Of a DNA stretch of 64,000 nucleotides, positions 56,141 through 64,000 are shown piece by piece. The notes beneath the pieces are model-generated. The model made no database searches. It was given only the letters and a program-made list of their open reading frames with translations, and was not told the DNA's origin. Every line of letters begins with the position of its first letter. The stretch's first letter is position 1. The translations under genes and the position numbers were made by a program. The DNA comes from a virus. The stretch spans positions 1 through 64,000 of IMG/VR virus record IMGVR_UViG_3300008113_000215; one strand, written 5' to 3'.

Positions 56141-56227
56141 CGGAGGCTCAGGGATTCGAACCCCGGTTACAGTTACCCGTAAAGCAGTTTTCAAGACTGC
56201 CGCATTCGACCGCTCTGCCAAGCCTCC
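56141..56227 (-). tRNA. tRNA-Ser(TGA)
   Basis: Class II tRNA: acceptor GGAGGCT/AGCCTCC, anticodon arm GCAGT-CTTGAAA-ACTGC, long variable arm, T arm CGGGGTTCGAATCCCTG. Third serine isoacceptor in this cluster. Confidence 0.94.
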
Positions 56228-56261
56228 GTTATTTTCCACAATGTCAAAGAACCCTAAATAA

Positions 56262-56298
56262 AAACCCAGACCTCTTTTGAAGGAGATCTGGGTTTTTT
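56262..56298. terminator. Intrinsic terminator, tRNA cluster 2 side
   Basis: AAAAACCCAGACCTC... / ...GAGATCTGGGTTTTTT, nearly the same stem as the terminator at 49538-49568. It sits between the 30-codon ORF and tRNA-Ser(TGA). Confidence 0.85.
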
Positions 56299-56322
56299 AG
56301 AACTAAAATGAATTTAAGTTTC

Positions 56323-56415
56323 TTAATTGCCCAGATTCTCCACAGGGGTTATCGGTCTTCTTGTTGAAGATGATAACGAACTATGAAGGGGCAATATGTT
56401 GAAACCTTTTTTCAT
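56323..56415 (-). CDS. Micro-ORF (30 aa) upstream of tRNA cluster 2
   Basis: ATG 56415 to TAA 56323, a Ser/Arg-rich peptide (MKKGFNILPLHSSLSSS..., ending VENLGN). It has a CGATATATAG element 11 nt upstream, a host-type TATATTTG box further up, and a terminator 25 nt downstream. It is organised like the 27-codon ORF before the other tRNA block. Coding status is unproven. Confidence 0.4.
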   Translation of the reverse strand: MKKGFNILPLHSSLSSSTRRPITPVENLGN

Positions 56416-56425
56416 GTTAATTGAT

Positions 56426-56435
56426 CTATATATCG
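56426..56435 (-). promoter_or_regulatory. GATATATA-type promoter element
   Basis: CGATATATAG on the minus strand, 11-20 nt upstream of the 30-codon ORF. Confidence 0.45.
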
Positions 56436-56454
56436 TTTGAATATCTATTTTATA

Positions 56455-56462
56455 CAAATATA
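56455..56462 (-). promoter_or_regulatory. Host-type -7 box (TAnnTTTG)
   Basis: TATATTTG on the minus strand, within TATATTTGTATAAAA. The same 10-base core TATATTTGTA occurs at 15583-15592. Confidence 0.4.
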
Positions 56463-56481
56463 CAAAAAAGTTACAAAAAAA

Positions 56482-57186
56482 TTAAGCCATATCATTCTCA
56501 GTACTGCAGCTCCCGATAGAGGTTAGATTATATCTAAAAAACCCATCTCCACTGGAAAAAAATTCAAAAATACCGATTTGAGCATATCCATTGATACCAT
56601 TCGATGGGTATCCAGTCCCAGAGGGATTATTTTGGTTGTTTGTATTAGCATTAAACAGGTAAGTTCTTAAAAGCGTTCCCCCTGATGCACTGATGTCTGT
56701 ACCGGTATCCGAGAAAGTTGAACCACTGTAGCACCTGATTATAAAGTCCATACACCCAACCCCTACTGTATCATACCAATTGAGATATATTCCGATTTTC
56801 CATCTTGTTATAGAGGTGTCTAATGCAGCTATTGATTTGGGTCTAACTAAAACAACTTCCTGTCCAGCAGTTGAGGTATTATCACCAGCCCAATAAATGA
56901 GTGTTGTTGAGGTATTTATGCCTGTCGTCGAGCCCACAGTAGATGTCATTCCTCCCCCTGGAGCATATCCAACATAACGGGTTGGTGCCCCGCTAGCATT
57001 TTTTATACCATCATAGGATGTACCAGTTCCTGGTTCAATGCCAGTGAATGTATCAGCATCACCTCCATTCAAAGTTCCTGGCCAAACATATCTGAACATC
57101 AGAACATCGGCATCACTACCGATGATAGCAGTAGATGGTCCAGTAGGCCTTCTTCCTAAGCTGGTCATGTAATATCTCTGGCTCAT
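56482..57186 (-). CDS. Tail-fibre tip or adhesin-like protein (234 aa)
   Basis: A beta-rich, Gly/Ser/Thr-rich protein with aromatic turns: MFRYVWPGTLNGGDADTFTGIEPGTG, STTLIYWAGDNTSTAGQEVVLVRP, ITRWKIGIYLNWYDTVGVGCMDFIIRCYSGSTFSDTGTDI, GIFEFFSSGDGFFRY. No transmembrane segment or signal. It is the last gene of the fibre operon and overlaps the 117-residue gene by 4 bases. A receptor-binding or fibre-capping role is inferred from position and composition. Confidence 0.7.
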   Translation of the reverse strand: MSQRYYMTSLGRRPTGPSTAIIGSDADVLMFRYVWPGTLNGGDADTFTGIEPGTGTSYDGIKNASGAPTRYVGYAPGGGMTSTVGSTTGINTSTTLIYWAGDNTSTAGQEVVLVRPKSIAALDTSITRWKIGIYLNWYDTVGVGCMDFIIRCYSGSTFSDTGTDISASGGTLLRTYLFNANTNNQNNPSGTGYPSNGINGYAQIGIFEFFSSGDGFFRYNLTSIGSCSTENDMA

Positions 57187-57536
57187 GATTTATCTTTCAA
57201 TGCTATTCTTCTACCTCTTAATTTTAATGTTTTTAGAGTTCCGGGTTTCATCACATGGATTCTATTAAATTCTAAATGTATTATTTGGTTCAAATGATGG
57301 AAAGGGGTTAAATATGTTTCTTGACCCCATCCTATTTCAATCTGTACCCAGCCATCAGGTTTAACCTCCCAATCAGTTGATCCTTCAGCGAATTCTATCT
57401 CCCAAGTATCGTATCCCGGTTGGGGTCCAAAAGAAAAAGAAAATTCATCCTCACCTTCTGGAAGGGTGTTTTCAAAGTAAATATCAAAGTATGGAGGTAT
57501 TTCATTTTGAACTATTACTGGCTCTAAATGTGTCAT
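57183..57536 (-). CDS. Hypothetical fibre-operon protein (117 aa)
   Basis: A small acidic beta-rich protein: EIPPYFDIYFENTLPEGEDEFSFSFGPQPGYDTWEIEFAEGSTDWEVKPDGWVQIEIGWGQETYLTPFHHLNQIIHLEFNRIHVMKPGTLKTLKLRGRRIALK. Probably an attachment or chaperone domain for the fibre. It is coupled to the large fibre gene through overlapping stop/start codons. No family recognised. Confidence 0.65.
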   Translation of the reverse strand: MTHLEPVIVQNEIPPYFDIYFENTLPEGEDEFSFSFGPQPGYDTWEIEFAEGSTDWEVKPDGWVQIEIGWGQETYLTPFHHLNQIIHLEFNRIHVMKPGTLKTLKLRGRRIALKDKS

Positions 57537-58857
57537 TATTTTTCTCTTTTAAGTTCTTCTATTTCTTTTCTTAAGTCTTTTATAGCCTCTATGAGAAGAG
57601 GTATAATTCTGTCATATCTTACCCCATAATATCCATCTTCTCTTTCTTTAACTGCATCAGGAAGAACTTTAATCAGCTCTTGAGCAATTACTCCAAGATC
57701 GTGACCTCTATTAACTTCATGAGCCTTGTCGTTCCAATCAAATTCCACTCCTCTTATGCTAGAGACCTTTTCCAAAGCATCCTGAATAACCGAAATATTA
57801 TCCTTTAATCTTTCATCCGAAGATGAATAAGCAGTGATATCTCCTGTTGCTGTGATTGCTCCAGTTACTGCTAATGTACTGCTGTTATAAGTCAATCCTG
57901 TTTCTCCGTCTATCGAAGTAGCACTACCAGTTGCAGTCAATATTCTGTGATCTGCATTATTGTTTATTGTAAGTAAGTTACCTGTAACACTAGCGAGCCC
58001 AATGGTCCAGAAATATGTTGTTCCGTCGTAGTAAACTCCAAGAACGTCTTGTGAGTTTGCAGCGGATGTTGGGGTATAAGATCCTCCTCCAACTACTTGT
58101 GAACTAGAGGGAAGTACCATTGTTCTACCTCCAGTAGCATCTTGTTTTACTATTAATACCCCAGTATCTCCAGCTTCAAATTCGCTAAGTGTAAACGTAG
58201 TTACATTTTGATTTAAAGTAACTGTTGCATTTGCTCCAGATCTTAAAGGCCAAGAAAGACTTCCTGAACTTATGCTTAATGGATTTTGATAAACCCTTAC
58301 TTTCCCAGTTACAAAAAGTCTCGTATTATCGAATGTTAAGTTAGGCTCCCCTTGGAAAGGCGTGGAATTGTTTCCAGTCATGGTAACAACATAGTTGTCG
58401 ATGTTATTACTAGATATTGCTGAACTAGAAGCTCCCGAAGTTCCGGATGTTCCGCTTCCCCCGGAAGCTCCTGAAGTTCCGGATGTTCCGTTTCCACCGG
58501 AAGCTCCTGAAGTTCCTGAGGAACCTCGGGTTCCAGAAGATCCTGAGGTTCCAGAAGATCCATTAGCTCCTGATGCTCCAGAGGTTCCAGAAGAACCAGA
58601 GTTTCCTGAGGTTCCAGAAGATCCATTAGCTCCTGATGCTCCAGAGGTTCCAGAAGATCCATTAGCTCCTGATGCTCCAGAGGTTCCAGAAGATCCTGAT
58701 GCTCCAGAGGTTCCAGAAGATCCATTAGCTCCCGATGCTCCAGAGGTTCCAGAAGATCCTGATGCTCCAGAGGTTCCAGAAGATCCAGAGTTTCCTGAGG
58801 TTCCAGAAGATCCTGATGCTCCAGAGGTTCCAGAAGATCCAGAGTTTCCTGAGGTTT
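57536..58857 (-). CDS. C-terminal part of the large collagen-like fibre, with S74 intramolecular chaperone
   Basis: Continuation of the gene starting at 62294 after a one-base shift. It begins in GTSGNSGSSGTSGAS repeats, then a beta domain (NIDNYVVTMTGNNSTPFQGEPNLTFDNTRLFVTGKVRVY, NATVTLNQNVTTFTLSEFEAGDTGVLIVKQ). A peptidase S74-type chaperone ends it: AYSSSDERLKDNISVIQDALEKVSSIRGVEFDWND, LGVIAQELIKVLPDAVKE, YYGVRYDRIIPLLIEAIKDL, with the Ser-Asp cleavage dyad at SDERLKDN. This domain trimerises fibres and cuts itself off. The piece has no start of its own, so it is made only if the frameshift is bypassed or is an error. Confidence 0.8.
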
Positions 58858-61800
58858 CCAGAAGATCCTGATGCTCCAGAGGTTCCAGAAGATCCAGAGT
58901 TTCCTGAGGTTCCAGAAGATCCAGAGTTTCCTGAGGTTCCAGAAGATCCTGATGCTCCAGAGGTTCCAGAAGAACCAGAACTACCTGATGCTCCAGAGGT
59001 TCCAGAAGAACCAGAGTTTCCTGAGGTTCCAGAAGATCCTGATGCTCCAGAGGTTCCAGAAGATCCAGAGTTTCCTGAGGTTCCAGAAGAACCAGAACTA
59101 CCTGAAGTACCAGTTGAACCAGAACTACCGGAAGTACCTGAAGTACCAGTTGAACCAGAAGAACCAGAGGTTCCAGAAGAACCAGAACTACCTGAAGTAC
59201 CAGTTGAACCAGAACTACCTGAAGTACCTGAAGTACCAGTTGAACCAGAACTACCTGAAGTACCTGAAGTACCTGAAGAACCAGAGTTTCCTGAGGTTCC
59301 AGAAGAACCTGTCGATCCGTTGGTTCCATCAATTCCTGACGTTCCCGAAGATCCAGGGGGACCCTCATTTCCTGATGTACCTGCTGATCCTGAGGTTCCA
59401 GAAGAACCAGAGTTACCTGATGTACCTGAAGATCCATCAGTTCCGGAAGTTCCAGATGACCCTGAGGATCCAGAAGTACCTGTACTACCGGAGGAACCAT
59501 CAGTTCCTGATGTCCCAGAAGATCCAGAACTGCCGGAAGAACCAGAAGTACCTGTACTACCGGAGGAACCATCAGTTCCTGATGTCCCAGAAGATCCAGA
59601 ACTGCCGGAAGTACCAGAGCTACCTGACGTACCATTCGAACCAGAACTGCCGGAAGTACCAGAGCTACCTGACGTACCATTCGAACCAGAACTGCCGGAA
59701 GTACCTGAACTTCCTACACAATGCCCATTGTCTACTATTGTATGGGACCAAACTACAGATCCTGGGATCGCACAGAAAGTTAGAGATTCTCCGTCATATA
59801 TGATTCCACTTATGATAGTATCTGTTTCGTCGGTATAAGAATAAGCATATCCATCGCAACATCCGTCGCAAGATCCAGGATCATCAGGTACTGATATTAC
59901 AGTGAGCCCCGAATCAGTTGTAACAGATCCGGTCTGAGCACAGAAATAAGTAGCTGGTGTGAGAAAAATTTTATTGTAAATGACCGCAGGATTCCCGTTA
60001 CAATCGAGATAGTTTGTACTATTTACGTTGTCGGGATCTCCGTCATTTGTTAAAGAGTAACACGTGATATCCGTTGGAGCCGTGATAGTGTAGCTGTGTG
60101 GACACTCGCACACCCCCGAGGTTCCTGATGTACCTGAAGATCCACTAGTTCCATCTTCTCCAGAGGTTCCCGAAGTACCAGAGCTACCTGAAGTTCCATC
60201 TTCTCCAGAGGTTCCCGAAGTACCAGAGCTACCTGAAGTTCCCTCCGATCCACTAGATCCGCTAGTTCCTGATGAACCCCCAGATCCCGAAGTTCCATCT
60301 TCTCCAGAGGTTCCAGAACTGCCGGAAGTACCAGAGCTACCTGAAGTTCCATCTTCTCCAGAGGTTCCAGAACTGCCGGAAGTACCAGAGCTACCTGAAG
60401 TTCCCTCCGATCCACTAGATCCGCTAGTTCCTGATGAACCCCCGGATCCCGAAGTTCCGCTTGATCCACTAGTTCCAGAACTCCCTGACGTTCCAGAGCT
60501 TGCTACAATTGCTCCAACCGATGTGATTACATATGAATAGTTTTGAGCCCCCTCTGTGTACCAAGTTAAATTTCTGACGGTTGCTTCATTATTGTCAACG
60601 TAAACCTTGACAATCATTCTGTCTGTGGTGTTTATGTATACTGAAGGTAAAACAATATCAACCAACAGCTCATAAGATTGAGAAACACTCACCCATCCAA
60701 TTAAAGCTTTGTTTGATTGAATAATAGTGCCATATCCTACACCTGACGAATTTGCAAGTTCTATGGTAACATAGCCATCTATGTCATCATTAAACTGTTG
60801 TTTTAAAAAATGCAGATGAAATCTCTGAGTGCCTGGTGGAATTACAGCAAATCCCAATTCGGGGGTCAGGAATTGACTTACCAGAACATTCAATTGCCCG
60901 CCCGTTAATACCATAGGAACTGTTTGTTCAGCAGCTCCTGATGGGTAAACACTAAGGACTTTATATGGAGAAATGTCAGAAGACTGAGATTGGTTAAAAT
61001 AATAAATCTGTCCTGCAGATATTCCGCTTAAACCAGAAGTTCCAGCGGATCCGGAGGTCCCCGATGATCCAGAGTTTCCTGATGTTCCAGAGGTCCCTGA
61101 TGATCCAGGGTTTCCCGAGGTTCCGGAAGAACCGGATGTACCATCAGCACCAGATGTACCAGAGGACCCTGATGTACCGGATGACCCTGATGTACCGGAT
61201 GACCCGGAGTTTCCTGATGTACCAGATGTACCTGAGGATCCCGATGTTCCGGCAGAACCGGGTTCTCCAGAGGATCCTGATGTACCGGATGACCCGGAGT
61301 TTCCTGATGTTCCGGAGGACCCAGAGAATCCTGATGTTCCAGAAGAGCCAGATTCCCCAGAAGTACCAGAGGTTCCCGAATTTCCTGATGTACCGGAGGA
61401 CCCGGAGTTTCCTGATGTACCGGATGACCCGGAGTTTCCTGATGTTCCAGATGATCCGGATGTACCAGCAGAACCAGATTCTCCCGAAGTACCAGAGGTT
61501 CCCGAATTTCCTGATGTACCAGAGGATCCCGAATTTCCTGATGTTCCGGAAGAACCAGATGCCCCGGAAATCCCAGATGTTCCAGAAGAACCTGAATTTC
61601 CCGATGTTCCGGAAGAACCGGATGCTCCGGAAACCCCAGAGGTTCCAGAAGAACCAGATGCTCCGGAAACCCCAGATGTTCCAGAAGATCCCGCTGCTCC
61701 AGGAGCACCAGCTGCCCCTGACGTTCCACTAGTTCCGAAGGTTTCACCTGAGGTTCCACTCGTACCATTAGTTCCGATAGATCCGTTCATTCCAGAGGTA

Positions 61801-62294
61801 CCACTAGTACCACCAGTTCCTGTAGATCCATTAGTTCCCGAAGTCCCGCTAGTACCATTACTTCCTGAAGTACTTGAGCCCCCACTGTTTCCTGAAGTTC
61901 CGGATGTTCCTGCATTGCCGGATCCACCGCTAGAAGCCCCGTCTTCACCGAATAAGGTTACCGCTACTGTTGTAGGGGCAGGAGAATAATTACCAACTAA
62001 AAGTATTACGTCGCCGGCAGTTAAACCAACAGGAGAAAATTGAGGAGAAATTTGTATTGAAGCACCGGGTGCTAAGGGAGTATTTATAACAATTTGATCT
62101 GGAGAATAGTCCTCGTCCCCGTTCCTTTTTACTGCAACGGTAAGATATCCACTATTAAATCCCTCATTATATCCGGTTATTGCATTGATTAGAATGGAAG
62201 CATTTTGAGGAACCGTATAAAGTGTTACAAGGGTAGGTCCCGGACTTACCGAATTGTTAACAGTTTCTTGTCCTAAAATTCTATAATTTGCCAT
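58725..62294 (-). CDS. Large collagen-like tail-fibre protein, N-terminal part (frameshifted)
   Basis: 1,189 residues as read; about 1,145 before the shift. A small N-terminal head (ANYRILGQETVNNSVSPGPTLVTLYTVPQNASILINAI) leads into Gly-x-y tracts of GSSGTSGNSGSSGTSG units, interrupted by globular domains at about residues 430-600 (QSQSSDISPYKVLSVYPSG, FHLHFLKQQFNDDIDGYVTIEL) and 735-840 (Cys-rich: CECPHSYTITAPTDITCYSL, SCDGCCDGYAYSY). At 58855-58857 the repeat reads GAGGTTTCC where all other copies have GAGGTTCC, shifting frame into a short out-of-frame tail. A GATATATA-like element lies 66-76 nt upstream. Confidence 0.85.
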   Translation of the reverse strand: MANYRILGQETVNNSVSPGPTLVTLYTVPQNASILINAITGYNEGFNSGYLTVAVKRNGDEDYSPDQIVINTPLAPGASIQISPQFSPVGLTAGDVILLVGNYSPAPTTVAVTLFGEDGASSGGSGNAGTSGTSGNSGGSSTSGSNGTSGTSGTNGSTGTGGTSGTSGMNGSIGTNGTSGTSGETFGTSGTSGAAGAPGAAGSSGTSGVSGASGSSGTSGVSGASGSSGTSGNSGSSGTSGISGASGSSGTSGNSGSSGTSGNSGTSGTSGESGSAGTSGSSGTSGNSGSSGTSGNSGSSGTSGNSGTSGTSGESGSSGTSGFSGSSGTSGNSGSSGTSGSSGEPGSAGTSGSSGTSGTSGNSGSSGTSGSSGTSGSSGTSGADGTSGSSGTSGNPGSSGTSGTSGNSGSSGTSGSAGTSGLSGISAGQIYYFNQSQSSDISPYKVLSVYPSGAAEQTVPMVLTGGQLNVLVSQFLTPELGFAVIPPGTQRFHLHFLKQQFNDDIDGYVTIELANSSGVGYGTIIQSNKALIGWVSVSQSYELLVDIVLPSVYINTTDRMIVKVYVDNNEATVRNLTWYTEGAQNYSYVITSVGAIVASSGTSGSSGTSGSSGTSGSGGSSGTSGSSGSEGTSGSSGTSGSSGTSGEDGTSGSSGTSGSSGTSGEDGTSGSGGSSGTSGSSGSEGTSGSSGTSGTSGEDGTSGSSGTSGTSGEDGTSGSSGTSGTSGVCECPHSYTITAPTDITCYSLTNDGDPDNVNSTNYLDCNGNPAVIYNKIFLTPATYFCAQTGSVTTDSGLTVISVPDDPGSCDGCCDGYAYSYTDETDTIISGIIYDGESLTFCAIPGSVVWSHTIVDNGHCVGSSGTSGSSGSNGTSGSSGTSGSSGSNGTSGSSGTSGSSGSSGTSGTDGSSGSTGTSGSSGSSGSSGTSGTDGSSGSTGTSGSSGSSGTSGTDGSSGTSGNSGSSGTSGSAGTSGNEGPPGSSGTSGIDGTNGSTGSSGTSGNSGSSGTSGTSGSSGSTGTSGTSGSSGSTGTSGSSGSSGTSGSSGSTGTSGTSGSSGSTGTSGSSGSSGTSGNSGSSGTSGASGSSGTSGNSGSSGTSGASGSSGSSGTSGASGSSGTSGNSGSSGTSGNSGSSGTSGASGSSGNLRKLWIFWNLWSIRIFWNLRKLWIFWNLWSIRIFWNLWSIGS

Positions 62295-62359
62295 AATAAT
62301 TCATACAATTTCTCCAGCATGATTAGTGTATCAATGAGATATCCTTTTATCAAGCCCAA

Positions 62360-62370
62360 TTTATATATTC
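62360..62370 (-). promoter_or_regulatory. ATATATA promoter-like element
   Basis: GAATATATAAA on the minus strand upstream of the large fibre gene, further from the ATG (about 66 nt) than other copies. Confidence 0.4.
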
Positions 62371-62411
62371 AATAAAACAAACGGGAAAGTTTAATCGGTT
62401 AAACTATTTTT

Positions 62412-63104
62412 CTAAAGGGATAAAAGATCCAAAGAAAGTATATCTTCTGCTATTTCTTTACCAAAGGATGAATCAAACGTGAAATGTATTCCTCCCAGGT
62501 TTCTAGTCATAGAAACTCTTTCAGAAAGCTTAGAAACATCATCGGCAAGTTGAGGGTATTTTTTAGCAATCAATCCAGCAATCACAAAAGCATCTATTGA
62601 GTGTCCGGAAGGATAAGCGGGACTGCAAGCGTTAGTTGGCTGCTCTGGATAAAGGGGTATGTCGTGGACAAGAGCCAGTTGAAGTGGTCTAGGATAGTTA
62701 AACTGATATTTTAAAATAAAAGTGATCGGATCCAATTCATCTGTTACCGATTCCAAATCTTCTTTCTTAATAGAATCAACCCCATTTAACTTTAAAAATT
62801 TCTCAAAGATTCCTAGCATATCATTTTCTGAATCCTTTACAAACTCTTTTTCCTCCTCGGTTAAAGAATTTCCCATGAGAATTAAATTTTGTAAATCGGA
62901 TTTTACCTCCTCTGAATCTTGATTGGGAGGTAAACTAGAAGTCCATTTTTCCCAAAGATTTGATTCTTTGACAGATTTTAAAAGGTTAGATCCTCTGTCC
63001 ATGGCTTCTTTTTGCCACTTTTGTGGATTTCCGTATTTTAAATCCGTATAATTTTTAGGATTGCTATAAGCTTCGTTAATGTATTCAGAAAACCCCTTTA
63101 TCAT
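62412..63104 (-). CDS. PAP2-type phosphatase with shared N-terminal motif
   Basis: 230 residues from ATG 63104 (the longer frame upstream is out of context). MIKGFSEYINEAYSNPKNYTD has the shared pattern with I-N-E|A at residue 11. The PAP2/acid-phosphatase site is complete: K-x6-R-P in KYQFNYPRP, PSGH in AYPSGHSIDAF, and R-x5-H-x3-D in TRNLGGIHFTFD (nucleophile His). No membrane helices, so a soluble phosphatase acting on a small phosphoester is likely. It has a GATATATA element at its ATG. Confidence 0.88.
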   Translation of the reverse strand: MIKGFSEYINEAYSNPKNYTDLKYGNPQKWQKEAMDRGSNLLKSVKESNLWEKWTSSLPPNQDSEEVKSDLQNLILMGNSLTEEEKEFVKDSENDMLGIFEKFLKLNGVDSIKKEDLESVTDELDPITFILKYQFNYPRPLQLALVHDIPLYPEQPTNACSPAYPSGHSIDAFVIAGLIAKKYPQLADDVSKLSERVSMTRNLGGIHFTFDSSFGKEIAEDILSLDLLSL

Positions 63105-63108
63105 GTAG

Positions 63109-63119
63109 CTATATATCAA
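63109..63119 (-). promoter_or_regulatory. GATATATA-type promoter element
   Basis: TTGATATATAG on the minus strand, 5-15 nt upstream of the PAP2 ATG at 63104. Confidence 0.5.
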
Positions 63120-63120
63120 G

Positions 63121-63444
63121 CTACACAGCAAAGCTTTCTCCACATCCACATGTGCGGGAGGCATTAGGATTTACGAACTGAAATCCCTTACCGTTAAGTC
63201 CGTCAGAGAAGTCTAGTTCAGTTCCAAACAGATAAAGAATGGATTTATTATCCACTAATATTTTAACTGCTTTATCTTCATAAAGAGTGTCTTTTTCGTT
63301 CATCTCGTCATCAAATGATAAATCATATGAAAGTCCGCTACATCCTCCCCCTTTAACAGATACTCTTAGATAAAACTTAGAATCTTCTGCTTCTTCTATT
63401 AGGTATTTAATTCTTTGTGCTGCTTTTTCAGTTACTGTAATCAT
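63121..63444 (-). CDS. A-type iron-sulfur carrier (IscA/ErpA/HesB family)
   Basis: 107 residues, the normal length. MITVTEKAAQRIKYLIEEAEDSKFYLRVSVKGGGCSGLSYDLSFDDE contains the first cluster Cys (GGGCSGLSY). GFQFVNPNASRTCGCGESF at the end carries the C-G-C pair. All three conserved Cys are present, so it should bind a [2Fe-2S] or [4Fe-4S] cluster and pass it to client proteins. It may support Fe-S enzymes for nucleotide synthesis during infection; that is inference. Confidence 0.93.
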   Translation of the reverse strand: MITVTEKAAQRIKYLIEEAEDSKFYLRVSVKGGGCSGLSYDLSFDDEMNEKDTLYEDKAVKILVDNKSILYLFGTELDFSDGLNGKGFQFVNPNASRTCGCGESFAV

Positions 63445-63460
63445 TTCTATAAAAATATCT

Positions 63461-63470
63461 CTATATACTC
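63461..63470 (-). promoter_or_regulatory. ATATATA promoter-like element
   Basis: GAGTATATAG on the minus strand, 17-26 nt upstream of the Fe-S carrier ATG at 63444; it overlaps the 3' end of the upstream gene. Confidence 0.35.
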
Positions 63471-64000
63471 TTATAATAATATAGTTCTCTCCTCAAAGCT
63501 AGGCCGTATTTATTCTCAAGATCCTTCTGATCGTTACATTTAATGAAGACCAGACCAAATCTACTGAATGGTGATTTTTTCATTTCATCCCCAGTAACAG
63601 AAAGAGAAATGTATAAATCTATATCCAATTCGTTTTTAAATTCAATTCCAATCGAAAAAAGGTCTGCATCGCTAGATATAGTGTGTCTAAAAATGTATTT
63701 TTTAATTTCTTCTGATGTGGATTGTATTATTTTTTTCCCAATAAAAGGTCTAACATAATTTTGTGAATATTTAAAATTTGTAGATTTTTCAATCAGCAAG
63801 CTATACAAATCCCCCGGACATCTTCTGGTAACCTCTATTATATAAAAAGAATCTCCAGACCTTATAAATTGCGTATGAATAAGACCATCCTCTAATTTTA
63901 AAATTTTTGCTATTATCTCTATATCTTTCCTTATTGATTCTAGCAAATTAACAGGAAAGTCATCATGTACAACATAACTAGAATCCACAGTAAAAGGATT
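63461..64000 (-). CDS. ATP-grasp family protein, C-terminal part (5' end outside window)
   Basis: The frame is open to the right edge (NPFTVDSSYVVHDDFPVNLL...), so the start and N-terminus are missing. The visible part is an ATP-grasp C-lobe: KILKLEDGLIHTQFIRSGDSFYIIEVTRRCPGDLYSLLIEKSTN matches the catalytic E-x-x-x-R-x-x-G strand of carbamoyl-phosphate/biotin carboxylase-like and peptide ligases. A divergent alpha/beta segment follows. Such enzymes join a carboxylate to an amine or thiol using ATP; the substrate cannot be inferred here. Confidence 0.75.
   Translation of the reverse strand, partial: NPFTVDSSYVVHDDFPVNLLESIRKDIEIIAKILKLEDGLIHTQFIRSGDSFYIIEVTRRCPGDLYSLLIEKSTNFKYSQNYVRPFIGKKIIQSTSEEIKKYIFRHTISSDADLFSIGIEFKNELDIDLYISLSVTGDEMKKSPFSRFGLVFIKCNDQKDLENKYGLALRRELYYYKSI

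Noticed and set aside
58395-59838. Long plus-strand ORFs with Pro-Glu-Val repeats (158 and 367 codons) and similar long frames at 61064-61732 and 8315-8746
   Set aside because: They are antisense shadows of the Gly-Thr-Ser collagen-like repeats, whose 9-base units keep all frames open. They have no independent starts or folds.
61028-61768. Minus-strand Leu/Glu/His-rich ORFs within the fibre genes (also at 60050-60469 and 58378-58725)
   Set aside because: They are alternative frames of the same repeats. The Gly-x-y frame has a start, head domain and globular inserts, so it is the real one.

Overview
The window is part of a large T4-type myovirus genome, most likely of a phage that infects Bacteroidetes. 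The T4 evidence is an ordered set of morphogenesis and replication genes: gp20 portal, gp4, gp55, gp26/gp51, gp19, gp18, gp17, gp16, gp14-like and gp15, then gp46/gp47, gp41 and UvsX. The host assignment is an inference from four observations: the DNA is AT-rich; starts are preceded by A-rich sequence (such as AAAAAATG) rather than a Shine-Dalgarno box; one lipoprotein has an SCGSGSS-type acceptor site; and a few intergenic regions carry TAnnTTTG boxes of the Bacteroidetes primary-sigma type.

Layout. 1-4.1 kb (minus strand): two tandem portal paralogs, a small T4-neighbourhood protein, the gp4 head-completion nuclease and a gp55-type late sigma factor. 4.1-12.4 kb: a 758-residue protein with a possible -1 frameshift extension, then tail-fibre proteins (Gly-rich and collagen-like) and a membrane/coiled-coil protein. 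12.5-15.6 kb: a PD-(D/E)XK nuclease, an ECF-like second sigma factor and dCMP deaminase. 15.6-29.6 kb: the tail and packaging block. 29.6-35.5 kb: recombination and replication, with gp47 split into two ORFs. 35.5-41.2 kb: small genes, a lipoprotein, a YkuK-like RNase H fold protein, a HAD nucleotidase and a thymidylate-synthase-family protein whose substrate-specifying Asn is replaced by Asp. 41.2-46.1 kb (plus strand): an operon with a MoxR AAA+ ATPase, a split DUF2201/VWA pair and a tract of about 98 alternating Gly/Glu residues. 46.1-56.2 kb: UDP-galactopyranose mutase, two glycosyltransferases, two cell-wall hydrolases, small exported proteins and 20 canonical tRNA genes plus one aberrant tRNA-like element. 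56.3-62.3 kb: adhesion genes, including a fibre of about 1,585 codons with an S74 chaperone domain, broken by one extra base. 62.4-64 kb: a PAP2 phosphatase, an A-type Fe-S carrier and a truncated ATP-grasp protein.

Two patterns tie the accessory genes together. First, nine or ten otherwise unrelated proteins share a short N-terminus of the form M-[KR]-x-[IL]-x-x-[FY]-x-x-[FY], usually followed by [ILV]-x-E. This resembles the capsid-targeting peptides and prohead-protease sites of T4 internal head proteins. If that reading is right, the MoxR/VWA module, the CHAP hydrolase, the PAP2 phosphatase and others are packaged in the head and delivered with the DNA. Second, a GATATATA-type element sits a short distance upstream of many genes on both strands and is a candidate phage promoter, possibly read by the gp55-like sigma. 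Several genes show apparent frameshifts at homopolymers (the fibre, gp26/gp51 and the 50.9-52.1 kb gene). Sequencing error, mutation and recoding cannot be told apart from the sequence alone.
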